Source: Candidatus Lustribacter telmatis (lineage in GTDB: Bacteria > Vulcanimicrobiota > Vulcanimicrobiia > Vulcanimicrobiales > Vulcanimicrobiaceae). Taken from it: a DNA stretch of 64,000 nt. A program made the position numbers and the translations under genes. Shown piece after piece: positions 1-10,085 of the stretch. Within the stretch, counting starts at the first letter, position 1; every line of letters starts with the position of its first letter. The stretch is taken from the NCBI GenBank assembly GCA_003164045.1, contig PLRU01000034.1, forward strand, positions 322,827 through 386,826, given 5' to 3'. Under the pieces are notes generated by a model. That model saw nothing but the letters and a program-made list of their open reading frames with translations, searched no databases and was not told the DNA's origin.

Positions 1-1
1 A

Positions 2-127
2 TATCTCTTGGCCGCGAATTGCTATCCGGCGGGGCCGGCAGCATATCCGGCCGACGGCCCGGTTCCCAATCGCGCGACGAAGGTCGCGACCCAAGACGGC
101 GCAACGGCGCCGTGCGCCGCGCCCTAA
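2..127 (+). CDS. C-terminal tail of an unidentified protein, cut by the window edge
   Basis: An open frame enters from the left edge and runs 41 codons to TAA at 125-127. The peptide is rich in Ala, Pro and Gly with two Cys and ends in CAAP. It sits convergently against the TonB receptor gene, 13 bp from its stop, which is a normal place for a gene end. Too little is present to assign a family, and it could also be a chance open frame. Confidence 0.35.
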   Translation, partial: YLLAANCYPAGPAAYPADGPVPNRATKVATQDGATAPCAAP

Positions 128-140
128 GGCATTTCCCTAG

Positions 141-2774
141 CTACAAGCGATAGCGTAAGCCGAGCTGGAACGTGCGCGCGAGCGGATACCCTTGCGGCAC
201 ATAACCGGCCGTGCCGTATTGCCACGGAACGGCTTGTGTTATGCCGTCGTTGGTCGGCACACCGTTGCCCGGCGTTCCCGGCGGACCGATGAGATACGGA
301 TTCCCTTGCAATCCCGTGGGCGTGCTCGTTGCGAACAGGTTGACGACATCGAATACTGCCGTCAACCGTCTCGCGATATCGCCCTCGACGTGCAGCGACA
401 CCAGCGTTTGTCCCGGCGCGCGCAGCGTATTCGGATCCGGACCTTCGGGCGTTCCGAGCGAGGCGATGTACTGATTGGTCGCCGCGTTGAACGGCAGCGA
501 CGGGTTCGCTAGGAAATAATAATTGTAACCCGGGTTGACGAAATTGTCGTTCGGGACCGCGACCGGTTTGCCGGTGACCGGATCGAACTGATAGACCATC
601 GTGCCGTTCCCGTACGGATAACCCGACTCGTAGGAAATCGACGGCGTGATACGCAGACGCCGATGCAGGAACGCGAATTCATACGACAGCGTGGCCGTAA
701 GATCCGGAACGTAACCCAGCGGAAAGAGATGCCCCGCCGCCACGGCCGCGGCGTTGAGTCCGTTGTACGCGAATTGCGATGCGCTCGAAGAGAACCCCCG
801 AATCGTGTCGGCCTTCAAAGTAAGGCCGCCATTCTGAATCCACAGGTCAACGCCGTGGGCGATCAGCGAACCGGCATTCGTCGGCACGCCGACGCCGCTC
901 GGGTTCTCACCGGCGGCAACCGCGGCGCGAAAATCGACCGGCAGCACGTCGATCCTATTGTGTTCGCGATTCGCATAGTACACTACCCGAAAGCGCGTCC
1001 GGCCGCTGCCTTCAAAGGCATAACTCATATTGTTTGCCGTCTCCGCGGCGAGCGGCACGAACGGCGCCGGATTTGCGCTATCGGTCCGGTCGGCTTCGAG
1101 CGGTTTGGGGGCGACCGTCGTGTGATCGAACGCGACGCGCAGGGCGTACGCCGGACCGATGCGGTACGCGAACGATGCGTGCGGATCGATCGCCGCAACG
1201 TCGTACGGCGTTCCGTCGCTGGGCACGATATGCGTGCGGTCGAAGCGCGCGGTCGCGGCCAGGCTCAAGCGCGGTCCGATGCTCCAGGTGTCGCCGGCGT
1301 AGACGAGACCGGTGAACAGCGTCGGGTTGGAGTTGATGAACTCATCGGCCGTTGGAACGACTTGATAGAGGAAGCTGTTGTTGACGCGATACTCGAGCCC
1401 GTAGAGCAGATGGTGGCGGTCGCTCGCAAACTGATCCACATCGAACGACGTACCGGTCTCACGACCGCCTTGCGTCGTGGCGAGCGAGATGACGCCGTCG
1501 GGATACGAGAGGTCGTCCCAGAACGGGCCGCCCGCGGTCGAGCCGAACTGCGTCTGATACACCTGAAGCCGCGAGGTCGCATGCGCGCTCGTGTGCAGCC
1601 ATTGCGCCTTGAGAATGTCGTAGGTTCCGCGTAAGCCGGAAGCATACGTAACCGCGGCATTCTTATTCGTCTCGCCTGGAAAGACCGTGACGGCTCCGTC
1701 GAACGCGCCGACGGTTTCGCCCGGATACGGCGAGTCGTATTGCTGATAATTCGCTTCGCCCGAGAGCGCGACAAATGAGAAATCGTCGGCTTGCCCGGGG
1801 CGAAAGTGGATGTTGCCGGCGAACGAGGCCGCGCCGCGCGTTTGCAGCGAGAGCCCATACGTTGCCGCCTCCGACGGATAAAACGTGTGACCGTCGCCGT
1901 ACGAAAAGTACTCGCTCGAAAGCGTCGTCGCGAGCGCGAAGCGCCAACGCAGATCTTGCGTCGCCCATTGATGCTGCACGGCGAACCGCTGCGCGAGCGT
2001 ACCGATGCCGTCGGTCAGTTCGATCGACGTACGGCTGGGATAGGTGCCGGTGAGCGGGATCTGGTCGACGATGCCGCCGAGCGCGTTGTCGCCCTGATTG
2101 GTAAAGCCCGCCAGCGTTGTCGATGTCGCGGCGACGCCGGTCGTCGAGAGTTGCGCGCCGACGATGTTGCCGCCGGGTTCGGCGATCAGCCCCTGCGGAA
2201 TCGGCACGGAATCGTAATCGAACACGACGTCGTCGACTTTGCCGCCGCGCAGAATCGCGTTGCCGAACGTATCGAGGTTGACGCCGGGGACGGCGGAGAT
2301 CGTGCCTTGCACCGTCCCGCCGGTATAGGCCGCTAGGCCCGAGACGTTAGCGTCGAGCCGGCCGCCGTTCCCGGTAATGACGAAGCGTTCCACGGTCGAA
2401 CCGATAGCGATCGGCGTAACCGACGAGCGTACGCTGCCGATTGTGGCGAGCGCCGGCGTGAGACGAACGGCCAGCGACGGCGCGCCGGCCGGAAGTGCCG
2501 TAATGCCGCTTTGCACGGCGGTGTCGAAGCCGCGTGCCTCAATCGAGATCGTGTACGTATCCGGGACGACGCCGAGCAGGCGAAACGCGCCGCGCGCGTC
2601 GGTACGCGCATCGTAGCGGCCGGACGGCGACACCGCGGCGACGCGCGCGTCCGCAACCGCGCCGCCTTGCGTCGAACGTACGATGCCCGAGATCGTCGCC
2701 GTGGTCGATTCGGCCGCTTCGCCGCGTGTCGCCGCAATGGTAAGGATGAACGCAAGCGTTGCGAAGGCTTGCAT
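141..2774 (-). CDS. TonB-dependent outer-membrane receptor with N-terminal carboxypeptidase-regulatory-like domain
   Basis: Outer-membrane active transporter, 877 aa from the ATG at 2774, chosen because AAGGA lies 5 nt upstream and a signal peptide (MQAFATLAFILTIAATRGEA) follows at once; a GTG at 2807 would add 11 residues. After the signal come a carboxypeptidase-regulatory-like beta-sandwich (about residues 22-95), a plug domain (about 120-255, with ILRGGKVDDVVFDYDSVPI) and a long Tyr/Phe-rich beta-barrel to the C-terminus (ends FQLGLRYRL). The last residue is Leu instead of the usual Phe. No clear TonB box was recognised. Receptors with this architecture take up siderophores, vitamins or oligomers; the ligand cannot be read from the sequence. 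It appears monocistronic, with no TonB/ExbBD nearby. Confidence 0.85.
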   Translation of the reverse strand: MQAFATLAFILTIAATRGEAAESTTATISGIVRSTQGGAVADARVAAVSPSGRYDARTDARGAFRLLGVVPDTYTISIEARGFDTAVQSGITALPAGAPSLAVRLTPALATIGSVRSSVTPIAIGSTVERFVITGNGGRLDANVSGLAAYTGGTVQGTISAVPGVNLDTFGNAILRGGKVDDVVFDYDSVPIPQGLIAEPGGNIVGAQLSTTGVAATSTTLAGFTNQGDNALGGIVDQIPLTGTYPSRTSIELTDGIGTLAQRFAVQHQWATQDLRWRFALATTLSSEYFSYGDGHTFYPSEAATYGLSLQTRGAASFAGNIHFRPGQADDFSFVALSGEANYQQYDSPYPGETVGAFDGAVTVFPGETNKNAAVTYASGLRGTYDILKAQWLHTSAHATSRLQVYQTQFGSTAGGPFWDDLSYPDGVISLATTQGGRETGTSFDVDQFASDRHHLLYGLEYRVNNSFLYQVVPTADEFINSNPTLFTGLVYAGDTWSIGPRLSLAATARFDRTHIVPSDGTPYDVAAIDPHASFAYRIGPAYALRVAFDHTTVAPKPLEADRTDSANPAPFVPLAAETANNMSYAFEGSGRTRFRVVYYANREHNRIDVLPVDFRAAVAAGENPSGVGVPTNAGSLIAHGVDLWIQNGGLTLKADTIRGFSSSASQFAYNGLNAAAVAAGHLFPLGYVPDLTATLSYEFAFLHRRLRITPSISYESGYPYGNGTMVYQFDPVTGKPVAVPNDNFVNPGYNYYFLANPSLPFNAATNQYIASLGTPEGPDPNTLRAPGQTLVSLHVEGDIARRLTAVFDVVNLFATSTPTGLQGNPYLIGPPGTPGNGVPTNDGITQAVPWQYGTAGYVPQGYPLARTFQLGLRYRL

Positions 2775-2898
2775 GAAGTCCTTACTGAGTTGTCTTAGCT
2801 CCACCACGCGTTCTCTTCTCTACAAGGAAGCGGATGACTGCGAACCCATGCGCCTCAACAACAGCATAGCGGAGCGCAACCGCGGGTATAGCCCGATC

Positions 2899-3153
2899 AT
2901 GAGAGCGACCTGGAAACCTCATGAAAAGCACGGGCACCTGACGACGCAGAGCGATCTCCCCGACAGCGTCTACGCCTTTCCGAAGCAGCGCAAAGAGCCC
3001 CTCACCGATGCGCGGCACGTACGCAACGCCATCGCGCGATTCGATCAGGTTGAGGGCGTGACGAAGGCTGAACGCGACCTCGCCCTGGCAAACATCCGCA
3101 AAGCGGCGAAATACTACGATATCGAGCTCACGGCCGAGCCGGCGGCACATTAA
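2899..3153 (+). CDS. small conserved protein, DUF6582-like
   Basis: A soluble 84-aa protein if started at ATG 2899; an in-frame ATG at 2848 would give 101 aa and neither start has a convincing ribosome-binding site. The core reads LPDSVYAFPKQRKEPLTDAR and then HVRNAIARFDQVEGV, followed by a short helical tail. This resembles the small DUF6582-type family often seen in actinobacterial, phage and environmental genomes; function is unknown. It is divergent from the TonB receptor and followed after about 40 bp by a secreted-protein pair. Confidence 0.6.
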   Translation: MRATWKPHEKHGHLTTQSDLPDSVYAFPKQRKEPLTDARHVRNAIARFDQVEGVTKAERDLALANIRKAAKYYDIELTAEPAAH

Positions 3154-3193
3154 CGGGGAGGGTTCGGCGGCACCGGCGCTTTAGGTAGGCGGC

Positions 3194-3703
3194 ATGAAAC
3201 TGTGGACGTCGCTTGCCATTGCGTGCATCGCTTTCGCCATGGCCGCTCCCGGCGTGGCGGGCGCACAAAGCGCGCCCGGCAAGGCACTCGCGTACCGGGT
3301 GTTCGCCGACGTCGTCGCGGCGCGCATTTGCATTCCGCGCAATACGTTCAACCCGGGCGACACGATCGTGTGGCGGGCGGAAATTCAAGACCCCGCCGGC
3401 GTCCGGCTTCTCGACGCGCAGATCAAGGCGCTCGGCATCCAAGCCGTCGTTACGCTTAAAGACGGCACGAAGATCCCGCTGAAGTTCGGCATCCACCCGC
3501 CGTTCCCGAATCCGCCCGCGACCGACACCTATTGGGCGGGTGCGTACTTCGTGAAGGGCGATCATCCGACCGGCACACTGCCCTGGACGGTAACCGTCAC
3601 CGACGCCGCCGGCAACACCGTCAACTTCGCGCCGATCGGGCAGGGCAACGGACTCTCCGTGCTGACGATCGCAGAGAAGGCCCCCGCTCTGCCCAAATCG
3701 TGA
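3194..3703 (+). CDS. secreted beta-rich protein of unknown function
   Basis: 169 aa with a clear Sec signal peptide (MKLWTSLAIACIAFAMAAPGVAGA), then a single domain with alternating beta-type segments (DTIVWRAEIQDPAG, WTVTVTDAAGNTVNF) reminiscent of Ig-like or IPT-type sandwiches. One Cys only (CIPRN). The stop overlaps the next start as TGATG at 3701-3705, so the two are probably co-translated and work together in the periplasm or at the surface. I do not recognise the family. Confidence 0.7.
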   Translation: MKLWTSLAIACIAFAMAAPGVAGAQSAPGKALAYRVFADVVAARICIPRNTFNPGDTIVWRAEIQDPAGVRLLDAQIKALGIQAVVTLKDGTKIPLKFGIHPPFPNPPATDTYWAGAYFVKGDHPTGTLPWTVTVTDAAGNTVNFAPIGQGNGLSVLTIAEKAPALPKS

Positions 3704-5154
3704 TGCGCGCCGTCGCTGCGGCGCTCGCGATTGCGCTTGCGCTCGCCGGGCATTCATCGGCGAGCGCACAAGAGTCTACCGGGCGGCTGAACTTTACACC
3801 CGGCGGCGCGAGCGTCGGTACGCCGGTCGTCGCACATGCGCGTGGACTCACGCCGAACGCGCGGTATGCGCTGGTCTGGCGCAGCGGCAATCCGCGCTGG
3901 TGGACCGATGCCGGAAAGTTCTATGGAATCCTCGCGCCCGAATCCGCGACGACCCTGGCGCGGGGAACGAGTGATGCTGCGGGGTCGCTCGCGCTGCGCT
4001 TCACCGTGCCGAGCGATTTCGGTTACCTGCACGATGTGGAAGTGCGTGCGGAGACCACGCCGCCCGATGCCCAGCCCACTGCAACGCAAGGCTTCACCGT
4101 CGTACCGCGCATCGCGATCTCGCCGCAATCGGGGCCGCCGGGCACGCCCGTTACCGTTACGGTCACCGGGCTCGGCTATCGCTTCTATCAAGTCGTCTGG
4201 CATCTGCTCTACGACGGCGCACAAACCGGCTGGCTTTCGGCCGTAACGACGCACGGCACGGCGCGCATTACGATTCCCGCGAGCGGAGCGATCGGCATGC
4301 ACACGCTCCAAGCGATTGAAGGTCCGACCGCGCCGTACCTCAACGGGCAAAATAGCCCGAATGCGCAGCGCTACATCCCGCAAGTCATCGCCGCAACATT
4401 TCGCATCACCGCCGGTCGCGTGGTGCGTCCGCCCGCGGCAACAGCGCAAACACCGCGGCGCGAGCGCCCCGAGGCACCGGCCGCCGGCGGAGCGCCCGCG
4501 TTGCGCAGCGACTTCGCTTCCGGCCCCGTGGGCAGTCCGATCGCACTGGGCGGTTCCGGTTTCGCTCCGCAAGCCGCGGTCACGCTCACGTGGGAAACAT
4601 ACGTCGGCAATCGCCTCAGCGGCAACGGCTGGTCGACCGAGGAGCATCCGCTCACCAAAATCACGGCGGATGCAAACGGGGCCTTTGCGCTGCGCATCAC
4701 GACGCCCGACGATCTCGGCGGCCCGCATCGCGTGATCGCGCGGGCAACCGGCGACACGCAAGCCACAGCCGCATACACGCTCGTCCCGAGCGTGGTGGAA
4801 ATCTCACCGCGCATCGTGGCGCCCGGCGGCACCTACACGGTGCACGTCAAAGGCGTCGGCTGGACGGAAACGGCGAACACCTACACCATGGTGCTCGACA
4901 ACGGCGACATCGGCTACGCCTGCGGTTTCAACAGCCAGGGTGACGTCACGATCCATCTGCGCGCCCCGGGTCGCGTCGGCACGCACTTCGTCGATCTGTA
5001 CCCGACGATTTACACCGGCCAGATCAACGGACCGGGCGCTCCGCCCGCCGGCGCGAGCGTGAACGGGATATACTTCCTCTTACCGATGCTGAGTGCAATC
5101 GATCATCCCGGCGAACGCCTGCCGGCGTTTCACCTCGCCTTCGACGTGCGCTAA
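3703..5154 (+). CDS. secreted multi-domain protein with IPT/TIG-like repeats
   Basis: 483 aa from the ATG that overlaps the preceding stop; the signal peptide is [22 protein letters not shown]. Several related beta-sandwich units follow, each opening with a proline/glycine turn such as [20 protein letters not shown] (about residue 145), [18 protein letters not shown] (about 275) and [20 protein letters not shown] (about 370). These openings resemble IPT/TIG or similar adhesin-type domains. No catalytic motif is visible. A Pro/Arg-rich linker lies near residue 245-265. The 3' end overlaps proA on the other strand by 4 bp. Likely a cell-surface or periplasmic structural/binding protein paired with the upstream gene. 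Confidence 0.7.
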   Translation: MRAVAAALAIALALAGHSSASAQESTGRLNFTPGGASVGTPVVAHARGLTPNARYALVWRSGNPRWWTDAGKFYGILAPESATTLARGTSDAAGSLALRFTVPSDFGYLHDVEVRAETTPPDAQPTATQGFTVVPRIAISPQSGPPGTPVTVTVTGLGYRFYQVVWHLLYDGAQTGWLSAVTTHGTARITIPASGAIGMHTLQAIEGPTAPYLNGQNSPNAQRYIPQVIAATFRITAGRVVRPPAATAQTPRRERPEAPAAGGAPALRSDFASGPVGSPIALGGSGFAPQAAVTLTWETYVGNRLSGNGWSTEEHPLTKITADANGAFALRITTPDDLGGPHRVIARATGDTQATAAYTLVPSVVEISPRIVAPGGTYTVHVKGVGWTETANTYTMVLDNGDIGYACGFNSQGDVTIHLRAPGRVGTHFVDLYPTIYTGQINGPGAPPAGASVNGIYFLLPMLSAIDHPGERLPAFHLAFDVR

Positions 5155-6431
5155 GGGCGAATCTGACCGTTGCCGCGCACGAGGTACTTGTAACTCGTGA
5201 GCTGTTCGGCGCCGACCGGGCCGCGGGGCGGGAGCCGGCCGGTCGAAATGCCGATCTCGGCGCCCATCCCGAATTCGGCGCCATCGGCGAATTGCGTCGA
5301 GGCGTTGTGCAGCACGATCGCACTTTCCACTTCGGCCAAGAAACGCGCGGCGTCGTTTTCATCTTCCGTGACGATCGTGTCGGTGTGATGCGAGCCGTAG
5401 TGATTGATATGCTCGATCGCTCCGGCGACGCCGTCGACGACGCGCACCGAGAGAATCGCGTCGAGATACTCCGTCGTCCAATCCGTCTCGCTCGCCGCGA
5501 CCGCTAGCGGATCGAGCGCCTGCGTTTCGGCATCGCCGCGAATCTCGCAGCCGGCGGCATGCAGGTCGCTGAGGATTGCCGGCAGATGTGTCGCGGCAAC
5601 CGCCCGGTCGACGAGCAGCGTTTCGGTTGCGCCGCAGACGCCGGTGCGACGCATCTTGCCGTTGAGCACGATGTTGCGGCTCTTCGTCAGATCGGCCGTG
5701 CGGCCGACGTAGGCGTGGCAGATCCCCTCGAGGTGCGCGATCACCGGTATTTGGCTTTCGCGCTGGACACGTTCGATCAGCGAGCGTCCGCCGCGCGGCA
5801 CGATCACGTCGATGAGGTCAACCATGCCGAGCATCAGACCGACGGCAGCGCGATCGCGCGTCGGTACGAGTTGCACGGCGTCTTCGGGCAAACCGGCGGC
5901 GTCGATACCGCGGCGCAAACACGTCGCGATGACGCGCGATGAGTTGAAACTCTCCGAACCGCCGCGCAAGATCACCGCGTTGCCGGCGCGCAGGCAAAGG
6001 CCGCCGGCGTCGGCCGTCACGTTCGGACGCGATTCGTAGATGATGCCGATGACGCCGATCGGGATGCGGACGCGCGCGATGTCCAAACCGTTGGGCCGCG
6101 TCCAGCGCGCGAGCTCGGTGCCGATCGGGTCGGGCAGCGCCGCCATGGTTTCGAGCCCCTCGGCCATCGCTTCGATGCGTTTCTCATCGAGCAGCAGCCG
6201 GTCGAGTAACGCGCCGGAGATGCCCGCAGCTTTGGCCGCGGCCATATCCTCGGCATTCGCGGCAAGGATCTCCGCTCGCGCGGCCCGCACCGCCGTCGCG
6301 GCGTGCTCCAACGCCGCGCTTTTTTGCGCAGGTTCGGCGCGCGCGAGAATGCCCGCGGCCCGTCGCGCGGCAAGCCCCATCGTTCGCATCTCGATGCCGA
6401 GGTCCGCCGCTTGCGCTTTGAGTGCCGTCAT
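5151..6431 (-). CDS. proA: glutamate-5-semialdehyde dehydrogenase (gamma-glutamyl phosphate reductase)
   Basis: Second step of proline biosynthesis: NADPH reduction of gamma-glutamyl phosphate to glutamate-5-semialdehyde in the cytoplasm. 426 aa, the usual ProA length. The ALDH-superfamily catalytic Cys is in [13 protein letters not shown] (about residue 265); the nucleotide-binding region contains [14 protein letters not shown] and [10 protein letters not shown]. The C-terminal signature [13 protein letters not shown] is typical of ProA. The start overlaps the proB stop by 4 bp, so proC-proB-proA is one translationally coupled operon. This is the last gene. Confidence 0.97.
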   Translation of the reverse strand: MTALKAQAADLGIEMRTMGLAARRAAGILARAEPAQKSAALEHAATAVRAARAEILAANAEDMAAAKAAGISGALLDRLLLDEKRIEAMAEGLETMAALPDPIGTELARWTRPNGLDIARVRIPIGVIGIIYESRPNVTADAGGLCLRAGNAVILRGGSESFNSSRVIATCLRRGIDAAGLPEDAVQLVPTRDRAAVGLMLGMVDLIDVIVPRGGRSLIERVQRESQIPVIAHLEGICHAYVGRTADLTKSRNIVLNGKMRRTGVCGATETLLVDRAVAATHLPAILSDLHAAGCEIRGDAETQALDPLAVAASETDWTTEYLDAILSVRVVDGVAGAIEHINHYGSHHTDTIVTEDENDAARFLAEVESAIVLHNASTQFADGAEFGMGAEIGISTGRLPPRGPVGAEQLTSYKYLVRGNGQIRP

Positions 6432-7585
6432 AGTCGTTTTCCGTCTACCACCAAGTCGTCGCGATGGATCATTTCGTCGCGGCCGCGATAGCCGAGGATC
6501 GTCTCGATTTCGCCGCTGCGATGACCGGCAATGGCCCGAGCATCCACGCTCGAGTACGCCGACAAGCCGCGCGCGAGTTCGCGCCCGTCGCCGCTGCGCA
6601 CCACAACCGCATCGCCCTGTTCAAAGGTTCCCTCGACGCCGACGACGCCCGCCGGCAGCAGGCTCGTGCCGCGCGCGAGCGCCTTCACGGCGCCGTCATC
6701 GACGATCAGCGCGCCGGTGACGTTCACCGAGCCGGCAATCCAGCGCTTGCGCGCGGTAGCCGGTTCGGCATCCGGAATGAACCACGTCACGCGTGCGCCG
6801 CCTTCGATCGCCGCGAGCGGGTGCAGTCCCTCACCACGCGCGATCACCATGCGGCATCCCGCGGCCATCGCGATGCGCGCCGCAGCAAGCTTCGTCACCA
6901 TGCCGCCCGAGCTGTATCCGCGCGGCGCGTGACCGGCCATCGCTTCGATCTCCGGCGTGATCGCCCGAATCTCCGCGAGGTGCTGCGCCTGCGGATCGAT
7001 GCGCGGATCGGCCGTATAGAGTCCGTCAACGTCGGAAAGCAGCACGAGCGTATCGGCGCTGATCATCTGCGCCACGCGCGCGGCCAAGCGATCGTTATCG
7101 CCGAACCGGATCTCCGCCGTCGCGACCGTATCGTTTTCGTTGATCACGGGAACCGCGCCGAGGGCCAGCAATTGTTCGAGCGTCGCGCGCGCGTTCAGGT
7201 GACGATCGCGCTGCTCCGTATCGTCGGGCGTAAGCAGAATCTGTGCAACGCTGAGGTTATGGCGTGCCAGCGCTTCGAGATACGCATGCGCGAGACGAAT
7301 CTGTCCGGTCGCGGCCGCGGCTTGCTTTTCTTCGAGCCGCAGGGTTCGGCCGACGAGCCCGAGGTGACGCCGCCCAACCGCGACGGCGCCCGACGACACG
7401 AGCAGCACCTCTTGCCCGCGCGCGCGGCAGCGCGCAAGATCTTCGACCAGCGCCGCGAGCCAATCGCGGCGGATGTCACCCGAGGCTTCATCGACGAGTA
7501 AGGCCGAGCCGACTTTGACGATCAGCCGGCGCGCCGAAGCGAGCCCGTCGACGCGCGCCGTGTCGCCGGCGCGCGTGCCGTTCAT
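6428..7585 (-). CDS. proB: glutamate 5-kinase with C-terminal PUA domain
   Basis: First committed step of proline synthesis: ATP-dependent phosphorylation of glutamate. 385 aa. The N-terminal amino-acid kinase domain (about 15-260) shows [25 protein letters not shown] and [20 protein letters not shown]; the C-terminal 100 residues form a PUA domain ([20 protein letters not shown] onward). The long PUA-containing form is the proline-feedback-inhibited type in Escherichia coli, so product inhibition is likely here. It overlaps proC upstream and proA downstream by 4 bp each. Confidence 0.97.
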   Translation of the reverse strand: MNGTRAGDTARVDGLASARRLIVKVGSALLVDEASGDIRRDWLAALVEDLARCRARGQEVLLVSSGAVAVGRRHLGLVGRTLRLEEKQAAAATGQIRLAHAYLEALARHNLSVAQILLTPDDTEQRDRHLNARATLEQLLALGAVPVINENDTVATAEIRFGDNDRLAARVAQMISADTLVLLSDVDGLYTADPRIDPQAQHLAEIRAITPEIEAMAGHAPRGYSSGGMVTKLAAARIAMAAGCRMVIARGEGLHPLAAIEGGARVTWFIPDAEPATARKRWIAGSVNVTGALIVDDGAVKALARGTSLLPAGVVGVEGTFEQGDAVVVRSGDGRELARGLSAYSSVDARAIAGHRSGEIETILGYRGRDEMIHRDDLVVDGKRL

Positions 7586-8427
7586 CGACTCGTACCTTCC
7601 AGCACGTTGCGCGCTTCTTCCACCGCGCGCGCCAGCACGGAACGGATCTTGCCGTCTTCAAGAACGAGCAGCGCGCCGATCGTACAGCCCGCCGGCGTCG
7701 TGACGTCGTCGCGCAGAGCGGCCGGATGGCGATCGCTTTCCTGCACCATGACGGCTGCGCCGAGAACGGTTTGCGCAACGAGCGTCATCGCTACGTCGCG
7801 CGGTAAGCCGACGCGCACGCCCGCATCCGCCAGCGCTTCGATGATCAGATACACGTAGGCCGGCCCGCTGCCGCTGATCGCGGTCACGGCGTTGAGGAGC
7901 CGCTCTTCGATCGTGATGCACAACCCGACGGCGCCGAAGAGGCGTTCCGCGATTGCGAGGTGCTCCTTCGTTGCCAGCGAGCCGCCGGCGATCGCCGTCA
8001 TACCCTGGCCGACGAACGAGGGCGTGTTCGGCATCGCGCGGATAACGGGGTTCGATCCGCCAAGCGCCTTCTCAATCCGCTCGATCGATACGCCGGCGGC
8101 AACGGAAATGATCAGCGTGTCGGCGCGCAATCCGGCGGCGCTCAATTCGCGCAGCGCGGTTTCGAGCTGCGCCGGCTTCACGGCCAACAGCAGCACATCG
8201 CTCGACGATGTGAGCTCCGCATACGTGGTGTGGGTGGCGATGCCGAATTCGCTCGCGACCGTACGCGCAGACGCATCGGATTTGGTCGCGGCCCAGACCG
8301 CATCGAGGGCAACGCCGCTGCCGAGCACGCCCCGCAGCAGCGCACCGCCCATCGCACCGGCACCGATGATGCCGATCCGCTTGCCCGGGGCGAGGGCCGC
8401 GACGGCCCCATTTTCCGATGTTTTCAC
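7582..8427 (-). CDS. proC: pyrroline-5-carboxylate reductase
   Basis: Last step of proline biosynthesis: NAD(P)H reduction of pyrroline-5-carboxylate. 281 aa. The N-terminal Rossmann motif is [16 protein letters not shown] (about residues 18-33); the C-terminal dimer/active-site signature appears as [20 protein letters not shown] and later [15 protein letters not shown]. It is the first of three overlapping pro genes, so all three steps from glutamate to proline are encoded together. A PEBP-family gene lies 42 bp upstream on the same strand and may share the promoter. Confidence 0.96.
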   Translation of the reverse strand: MKTSENGAVAALAPGKRIGIIGAGAMGGALLRGVLGSGVALDAVWAATKSDASARTVASEFGIATHTTYAELTSSSDVLLLAVKPAQLETALRELSAAGLRADTLIISVAAGVSIERIEKALGGSNPVIRAMPNTPSFVGQGMTAIAGGSLATKEHLAIAERLFGAVGLCITIEERLLNAVTAISGSGPAYVYLIIEALADAGVRVGLPRDVAMTLVAQTVLGAAVMVQESDRHPAALRDDVTTPAGCTIGALLVLEDGKIRSVLARAVEEARNVLEGTSR

Positions 8428-8469
8428 GACCGTTTATGGTTCTTGGCGCTCGGCAGGCGTTCCCGGGGA

Positions 8470-9048
8470 CTACGGCTTGACGATGAAGCGCGAAGAGAGA
8501 CTTGCTTCGGCGAGGTTGTGTCCGGCGATCTGTTGCATGAACTGCTCGCGCGTGAGCCCCGGATCGAGCGTCCCCGGGGCGAGGTCGAGCGCAAACACCA
8601 TCCACAAGAAGTGGTGCGCCTTGGCACCGGGTTCGGGACACGGACCGGAGTAGATGGGCTGCTTGCGGCCGTTCGAGCCCTCGATGAGCAGCATCGCCTG
8701 ACCGTTACCGGCGTTGCGCGGCAGCCCCGTCACCGACGCCGCTATATCGTACGCGATCCAATGATTCGCGCCGATGCCCGACGCGGCATCAGGATCGTCC
8801 ATGATCACGGCAAAGCTGCGCGTGCCCGCCGGCGCGTGCGCCCATGCAAGGGTCGGCGAAATGTTTTCCCCGCCGCACGCCCAGTTGCCGCGCGGGCTCG
8901 TGCCGACGCCGAGATTGGCTGCCGCAAGCATGGAGTTATCGGTAAAGTCGGGCGACGTCAGACTGAAAAGATCGGGATGATCCGCCGCCCGCGCTGCCGG
9001 CGTGCCGAACACGAACGCGAGAAACACGGCGACGGCGAACGCTTTCAT
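8470..9048 (-). CDS. exported YbhB/YbcL-type phosphatidylethanolamine-binding protein family member
   Basis: 192 aa with a signal peptide (MKAFAVAVFLAFVFGTPAARA). The PEBP signatures are present: VIMDDPDAA and, further on, YSGPCPEPGAKAHHF, corresponding to the conserved DPDxP and GPxPPxGxH elements that form the small-molecule pocket. The family is called Raf-kinase-inhibitor-like by homology, but bacterial members have no settled role. AGAGG lies just upstream of the ATG. The start codon and 5' region lie in a 58-bp sequence that recurs at 12127-12185. Confidence 0.88.
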   Translation of the reverse strand: MKAFAVAVFLAFVFGTPAARAADHPDLFSLTSPDFTDNSMLAAANLGVGTSPRGNWACGGENISPTLAWAHAPAGTRSFAVIMDDPDAASGIGANHWIAYDIAASVTGLPRNAGNGQAMLLIEGSNGRKQPIYSGPCPEPGAKAHHFLWMVFALDLAPGTLDPGLTREQFMQQIAGHNLAEASLSSRFIVKP

Positions 9049-9103
9049 GCGGCCTCTTTAGAGTCCAGGAAACGCGCGCCTGCACGATAATCCCTCGCGA
9101 TGC
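9046..9103. repeat. 58-bp repeat, copy 1 (promoter region between ybhB-like and lysR genes)
   Basis: Reading + strand, this stretch begins CATG at the ybhB-like start codon and continues with a core TTTAGAGTCCAGGAAACG, GCGCCTGCACGATAATCC and TCGCGATG. Copy 2 at 12127-12185 matches nearly base for base; in the 47/48-bp core there are two substitutions and one inserted C. In copy 1 the + strand reading frame after its ATG stops after one codon (Met-Leu-stop), so nothing is translated rightward here. The element contains CAGG/CCTG half-repeats around a CGCG core and a -10-like GATAAT. Confidence 0.75.
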
Positions 9104-9104
9104 T

Positions 9105-10073
9105 TTAGCGAAAAACACCATTGAGCGCTTTGCTTGCCTCGCGGATATCGCGCAGCAAGCTGCGCACGGGCGTGGAGAGCAGCGTTTCCTCGCGCGTGAT
9201 GAGGTAAACAGCGCCGGCGAATGCGGGCTCCGCGACGCGCAATTCCTTAAACGCGCCGCTCGCTATCTCGCGCCGATAGAGTTGCTGAGGCATCAGCGCG
9301 ACGACGTCGGACCGCGCGACGAGCCCGGCTGCGGTCCACGACGAGATCGGCGCGAAGACGCTTCCCGCCGGCGGCATCAAGCCATTCTCCACAAACGTCG
9401 CGCGGAACCGTTCCGCCGAGGCGGTGTTGCCGAATGGCACGATCCAGCGCGCACGTTGCAGATCTTCGAGCGTGACGCGGCGCTTCTTCGCCAGCGGGTG
9501 CGCCGCGCGTACGACGATCGCGGGACGCAGACTCCCGAGCAGTTCGAGGTTCATCCCGGGATGGGTACCGATGCCGGCGGTGATGCTGGGCTCGCTGCCG
9601 AGGATGAGGTCGAGTTCGCCCTTGGCGAGCAACGGTTCGAGGTTGGCGTAGAGCCCCTCGCGGATGGCGAGTTGGGCGTCGGGATAGCGTCCGAGGAAAC
9701 GGGAAAGAGCGGTGGCCGCGACGTCGGCACCTTCGATCGGCCCGACGCCCAGACGGATCATCGCCGCCGGAACGCCGCGGATCGCGTCGAGTTCGCCGGC
9801 GGCGTTGCGCAAGTTGGCCTCGAGCGCGCGGTGATACTGTAATAGCGCGCGGCCATAGTCGGTCGGCGCGACGCCTTTGGGGCCGCGCTCGAAGAGGGGC
9901 ACGCCGACGGCACGCTCCATCGCGCTCATGCTGCGACTGAGCGTCGGCTGCTGCACGCCGAGGTGCTTGGCGGCCGCGCTGATGCTGCCGTGCTCGAGTA
10001 CCGCGGCGAGTTGGCGGAGCTGCCGGATTTCCAGCGCCAACAAGGTTTTATCGAACGACTCGCGCGCGCGCAT
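9105..10073 (-). CDS. LysR-family transcriptional regulator
   Basis: 322 aa. The N-terminal winged helix-turn-helix (about residues 13-72) contains LAAVLEHGSISAAAKHLGVQ and QPTLSRSMSAMERAVGVPLF; the C-terminal two-lobed effector domain begins near residue 105 (MIRLGVGPIEG). Length is normal for the family. It is divergent from a methyltransferase/binding-protein operon with 105 bp between the starts, and a 19-bp ATAC-N7-GTAT type box lies in that gap, so it probably controls that operon and itself. Inducer unknown. Confidence 0.93.
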   Translation of the reverse strand: MRARESFDKTLLALEIRQLRQLAAVLEHGSISAAAKHLGVQQPTLSRSMSAMERAVGVPLFERGPKGVAPTDYGRALLQYHRALEANLRNAAGELDAIRGVPAAMIRLGVGPIEGADVAATALSRFLGRYPDAQLAIREGLYANLEPLLAKGELDLILGSEPSITAGIGTHPGMNLELLGSLRPAIVVRAAHPLAKKRRVTLEDLQRARWIVPFGNTASAERFRATFVENGLMPPAGSVFAPISSWTAAGLVARSDVVALMPQQLYRREIASGAFKELRVAEPAFAGAVYLITREETLLSTPVRSLLRDIREASKALNGVFR

Positions 10074-10085
10074 CGATCCGGCCTC

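Noticed and set aside
3532-3702. Upstream extension of the 3703-5154 gene
   Set aside because: The signal peptide starts at ATG 3703; the upstream part overlaps the preceding secreted-protein gene out of frame.
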